Of a stretch of DNA of 64,000 nt, positions 55,601 through 61,600 are shown piece by piece (within the stretch, counting starts at the first letter, position 1; the number at the start of each line of letters is the position of its first letter). The DNA comes from Bedellia somnulentella (taxonomy: Eukaryota; Arthropoda; Insecta; Lepidoptera; Bedelliidae): contig OY755180.1 of the NCBI GenBank assembly GCA_963576735.1, positions 16,830,678-16,894,677 of the forward strand. Reading direction: 5' to 3'. The notes beneath the pieces are model-generated. The model was not told the origin of the DNA. It worked only from the letters and a program-made list of their open reading frames with translations, and ran no database searches. The translations under genes were made by a program, and so were the position numbers.

Positions 55601-58600
55601 TTAATAGCCCCAATACCGTTAGTCGCCTCTTACGTACATCCACCGGAAGAAATGGGGTAGTGCTATTCTAAGCCGACACTACACAGCAAACCTAGAACCT
55701 AGAACACGTACAATATAAATATTTAATGAGTATAAAAAACTTACAATAATAATGTTAAAAATGATGATGATATTACCTGGCACAGCACACAACACTGCTC
55801 TTGCTAACTGCATGACGAAGCTGGGCGCCAAGTTGAGTCGCGTGCGGTCCACGCGCACGTCCAGCGCGCGGCCGCCGCGGGAGGAGCGCGCGGTCGCCTC
55901 CACCAGCGGAGCCACGCGGACGGCGAAGCCTGGGGAGGAGGCTGCCGGGGTTTGGCAGCTGAATACCCTGGGAGCGATAGTTTATTGGCATCAAGTTTAC
56001 AGAAAGTGGGGCGTGGCTTTGATCACTGCATATACAACATTAAATTTTATTGTCAAGATTTTACAGAAAGCGGGGCGTGGCTTTGATCACAGCAAGGCCT
56101 GGGTAACATTTTATTTTCAAGAAGTTTTGTTCTTAAAAGGAACTATACAGTCAGCGGGACGGCACTTTGGTAGCTGAATATTCTGGGCAACACAACGTTT
56201 TCTTGTCAAGGAGTTTACTTTATAGATTTAGTTTCAAATAGGAACTTTAAGACACTGCTGCGGGACGAGCGAGCTTTTAGCTCTACTAGTGGAGCTACGC
56301 GAACTGTGATGCCTAGAGAGGAGGCTGCCGGGGTTAGGCAGCTGAATACCCTGTAACGATGTTAAGGTGTCAAGAAGTTTTGGATCTCTTCGCAAGTTTT
56401 GTAACTTTAAGTTAACTTCTTGGCAGACAGTGGTAGCTGAATACACTATAGATACGATGTTTTATTAGAGAACATAAAGAGGTAAGCACGGCGATTTTTT
56501 TATACAAATGCAGCCACTTTGTACTCGTACTACAATGCCCGGGTGATAATATTAATTTGTCAAGACGTTTATTTGTTTTAAATATGAACTTTAGGCACCG
56601 CCGCGAGACGAGCGCGCGGTTGCCTTTACTGTGTACGGTGGAGCTACGCGGACGGCAAAGCCTGGAGAGACGGCTGCCGGGGTTTGGCAGTTGAATACCC
56701 TGGGTAACAATACGAAGTATTCAAGATTTTTGGGAAGATTTAGGGTCTCTTTGCAACATAAGTTGTGAAAAGAAACTTTAAAGAACTTCGCAGACAGCGG
56801 AACGGCGCTATGGTAGAATAATATCCTGAATAACAACGTTTTCTTGTCAAAAAGGTTTCTTTACAAAGTTTAGATTGAAGAACCACTTTACTTTATAAAC
56901 AAATTGGTAGTAGGACAAGATCTTTAAGGCACTTTGTAGACAGCGGGGCGGGTCTTTGGTAATATATCCTGGGTTTTCCATTCCATTTACTTGTACAAAG
57001 TAGTTTACTTTATATCTTTAGTTTCGAATGGGAATTTCAGCCAGGGTTTGGCAGCTGAATGTCCTAGGTTCAATTTTTACTTTTCAAGAATTATGTTTAC
57101 TTTTTTACAAAATTACTTTAACATGCCGGTGCTTCTACTTACTTTTTGAGAGCATCCGTTGATTCTGGTCTAACGTCTTCGACGAGTACGCTCTGCAAAC
57201 TTAGTTTGAGTTCGCAACTCTTGTCCGAGAAACTGTCCACGCTAACTATCAGCTCTCCACATGTCACCTGTTAATATACAAAAAGACGAACAGTTACATA
57301 GTGACATATGTAAGATACTGTCAACAATTTTTTGGGGTTAAATCCGCAATATAATCCAAATTTAAATAAATGAAGTTCTACTTTTTGTGTACCTACACTT
57401 TTATTTGTTAAGTATGTAAGACATAGTTTCCTAAATGTGCCTAAAGACCATTTTAGCATATCCAGTATAGATCAGTTAACGACTAGTTACTTTCAAACTG
57501 TACTTCAAAATGATAACGCTGTATGTTCCCGAAGTACTGTAAGAGGTACCTACACTTCTGATCTTCACGAGACATTAATTTCATCTGGTGTTCAGAGTAA
57601 GTTTTACTTGGACAGTTCAGTCACGTGATAGGGGCAGGCCTATCGCCGATATTGTACGAATACACTGTCATATGCCTAAGTACAACTTAGCGTTTGCGTT
57701 CCCTAACAACACTACTACTTAAAAGTGTAAAAGAAACAAACGATAGAAGAATTTCGCGCTGGCAGCCATTGACAGAGCTCAATTGGCAGAGCGACGGGGG
57801 CGTATTCCCGAGGTCGCGGGTTCGATTCCTGCCTATGTCGAAATTTTTCTTTCCTTTATTTATTCTTTATTTATTAACAATAATCCCAACATGAGGTTTC
57901 ATGAACATAAACATTCAAATCATATGTGCAGTAAATCCAGTGACACCTCTTTTCATGATAATATACAATAACTTATTACAATATTATTGATACAGATTAA
58001 GTCTTCAGTGACAGCTTAGAATAAAATTAATCTTTTCTCATTAATGGGAAAGTTGATAAAAATACTGTAATAATATATTCACCTGAGCTAGACAATGGGT
58101 CAAATCTCGCATTGGAGAACTAAGCACCTCATCCATGTCCGTAAACAACATCAACTCAAGTCCATCCAAGGTAAACCTGCAGAAAAACGAACGCAATGAG
58201 AACAAGCGTTTATCGCTTGGAAAAGGTTTCTCCCAAAGATCTGTACAACAGATCGATCGTTGCATGCACTTAATCGATTTATATGACCATTGCAAACATT
58301 TCAAAAATTCAAATAAATCTTTTCATTAGCTACTTTTGGAAGGTAGAAGGTAAAAGTAGAAGAAATAGAAGGGAAAAGTATAATTTATGGTTTTTTGACA
58401 TGAATTCCTCATGTGGGGATTATTACTCATAAATAAAAGATGTTATTATTATCGAGGGTTCGAACCCCGCCAGTGTCGAAATTTTTCTTTCCTTTAATAA
58501 CATCTTTTATTTATGAGGGAAAAGTATAGTTGGTAAGTATAGTATAGATGGTTTTCTAGCCGTTATCGTTAGTTGAAACTATCCCAGTACCGTTTCGTGC

Positions 58601-61600
58601 GCCAACTGGTGTCAATGAGATTCTAAGACGATACTCCAAACGATGAAATGTTTTTTTTTTAAATCAATATACCAAATTTTATCCGGAGAATTCATCGTAA
58701 ATATAATCGATTAATTTAAATGACATACCTCAAAACGGCATCTTTTTTCACTGGTTCTCCTTGTGCGAAGAATTCCTGCAGTTTCTTAACTGAAACATCA
58801 GATGACGCCACGTCCACTGGAGAAGATGGTACTGTTGCTCCTGCGGATGACCAGGTAATGTTAAGACAGGTTTGTTGTTGAACTCAGTGTTCTGCTAAAC
58901 GTATTGTAAAATATTCTAAAATATTGTACGAAATAAGTGTCTTTTCTGTTTAAATAAACAATAGAAGTATCTTACTGAAAGGTAAGAAAAGTAGCTAATT
59001 CAACAGAAGTTCTGATAATTCTGACTTTAGCGCAATAAAAATTACTTTATGAGCATGTGTGTAAAACATATTTTCCTCTTTATTGAGATGTCACCAACAT
59101 CAGTAACTTAGCCACATAACTAGTTCTATGGGTGACTCTAATTCATACATACATATACTCACGCCATTATTTCCCATTGGTGTGATCCACTTTGTATGAT
59201 CCTGGCAAACCTCTCTAGCTTCGTTTACATCCATCAATCTTTTCTTTCTTCTTCATACTTGATGATTCTAACATGGTTCAACATACCCATATAAGACACC
59301 TCTCCGAAATTGTCGCTCCAGACGCTAGCCATGGTGGCCATGTCCCGCTGTCCCAGGTTCATCCGGATGGGCTCCATGCAGACGTCTGCTTCCAGCAACA
59401 ACACCTGCTTGTTGGGACCGTGGGCCACTTGCTGGTAGGATACACAGCGCTTTATGTCGCAGCAGGTGGATAGGGGCTCGAGGATTGGTTCCTGGGAATA
59501 TTAGTTTGATTTGGAATGAAAATCAGAATTTTGATTCCGAGACGGAAGTTTTAGTATGATTATTGTGAAAATCTGAATTTGTGTTGGTTCAATAAAAGCT
59601 TTGTTAAATTGAGCTCCTAACTAGGACGAACGATGACGAACTTCAAAGTTAGATGTGTTCATGTAAGATAGCAAAAGAGGTAGCAAAATTAGAATGGCAG
59701 AAACACATATTTTCTCGTGGGTGTCGTAGGCGACTTGGCTTTTGCGAATTTTTAAGTAATTGTGTTGTATGTAACTTGTGGCAAAATTATCCTTGATATT
59801 GTCTCATCTTCACTCAACTTCCAAAAGTGGACGAGAATATTCATAAATTCTCAAACTTGCTAGCTACTTTAGGGGATTAATAGCCATAAATGTATGTATG
59901 CACTATTCTTAAAGGCTGAATTGTCCTTGAGCCGTTTTTCCTTAAAATATTACATTATTCTATACTCCTCCGAACCTGTACTTCCAAAGTGCCAGCCAGC
60001 GTCATGACAGCTCGTGACAGCGTGACATTCGTCAACTTCACCAGAATATTGTCAATGATGGGGTTTAAGTTAGGGCTGGTCGGTTGTTGGTTTGTATTGA
60101 GTTGCTTGAAGAAGTTCTCGATCATCAGGTCACCTGCCGATATATAATTATTAAAGAGTGTAATTTGTTCACTGAAACCATACTGAAACACACTCAAAAA
60201 TATCTCATGAAGTATCAAATTTGTAAACACTTAATTTTAGTCCAAAAAACTAGTGCGTTCAATCTCAAAACTCTCTCGCATTCGCTCGGTCGAATCGAAA
60301 GCTTACGGGAAATGTTTTGAAAATTGCATAAACGATGAAGAATGTTTGCCATACTCGACCCCGTTATGGCGAAACTTATGTCAGTTAATCAGTGAAATTC
60401 CTATTTGTATGAAAATCATAATCGAATCATATAATTCATTATCGTTATATTATAGTATAGATTACCCATGTTTAGCACAAGTAGATTCGGCGAAGATGGT
60501 TTCTGAGGCAGCAGAAGTATGGGCGCGTGAATCTGAAAAAAATAATTTAAGTTATTTTGTTTTCTACATTTACCCATTAAGAAACAGAGCGTTCACAAAT
60601 TAACTAACATCTCCTTATAAAATTTAACCACCTTATAAAATTTAACGTGATGATAAGTATGTGACCTATAGCACTCTCGAATAGTGTAGCTTTCTGATTG
60701 TGAAAGAATTTTCATGATCTATTCAGAATTTCTAAAGATGAAGCCTTACAAAAAAAAACAATCAATTTACACAGTTTACTACTGAATATAAGAGCATGTA
60801 AGAAAATATTCGTGAATGTAAATGAACCTCGAGACTTTTGCTAGGATCGTACCTACAGTCTCTGCCTAACCGAATGGGAGCTAATGGCGAGAGTATATTT
60901 ATGTTTACCTCACATTGAAATCCTAAATTTGAAACTTTCTGGTTAGGTAAGAATTTTCATGATCGGTTCAGTATTTGCGCAGATTGGCAATACGAACAAA
61001 CTTGAAAGTTACCAATTTTATTACTTTACCTCAATGACAAGGTTGAGTCTGGCGCTCCAGGTAGCGAGCGCGGCCAGCTCTATACTCTGCACGGCTTGCA
61101 TTGCCATCTAATTAGTGATCAATGCTTCCAATACTCTATAATACTGGTATACGTCCTTACTAATATTATAAATCGGAAAGTGAGTTGGTTTGTTTGTTCC
61201 TCTTTCACGCCGTAACTACTGAACCGATTGCTTTGAAATTTTGCAGACGTATAGTTAGAAGTTTAGATTAAATAATAGGGTTATCCCAAAAAACAATATA
61301 TTCCCGAGGGAAATCGTGGGAATGAGAAATTTTCTTATACTTGTACTTTATGCCGCAATATAACCGAAATCCACGCGGGCGAAGCCATGGGCGGAAAGCT
61401 AGTATATTATAAAAGTGCTCCCACCTCAATGACAAGGTTGAGTCTGGCGCTCCAGGTAGCGAGCGCGTCCAGCTGTGTCCGCGCGGCCAGCTCTATACTC
61501 TGCATGGCAGCCACCGCCATCGTATTGGGGACCAGCGGCTCGAGGAATTGCTGGAACAATAATATGAGATTTTTTATTTTTCTTATTACACTTTTACTTT

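Noticed and set aside
60253..60603. A nested plus-strand gene
   Set aside because: No recognisable domain, promoter, or splice signals; kept only as a low-confidence open frame.
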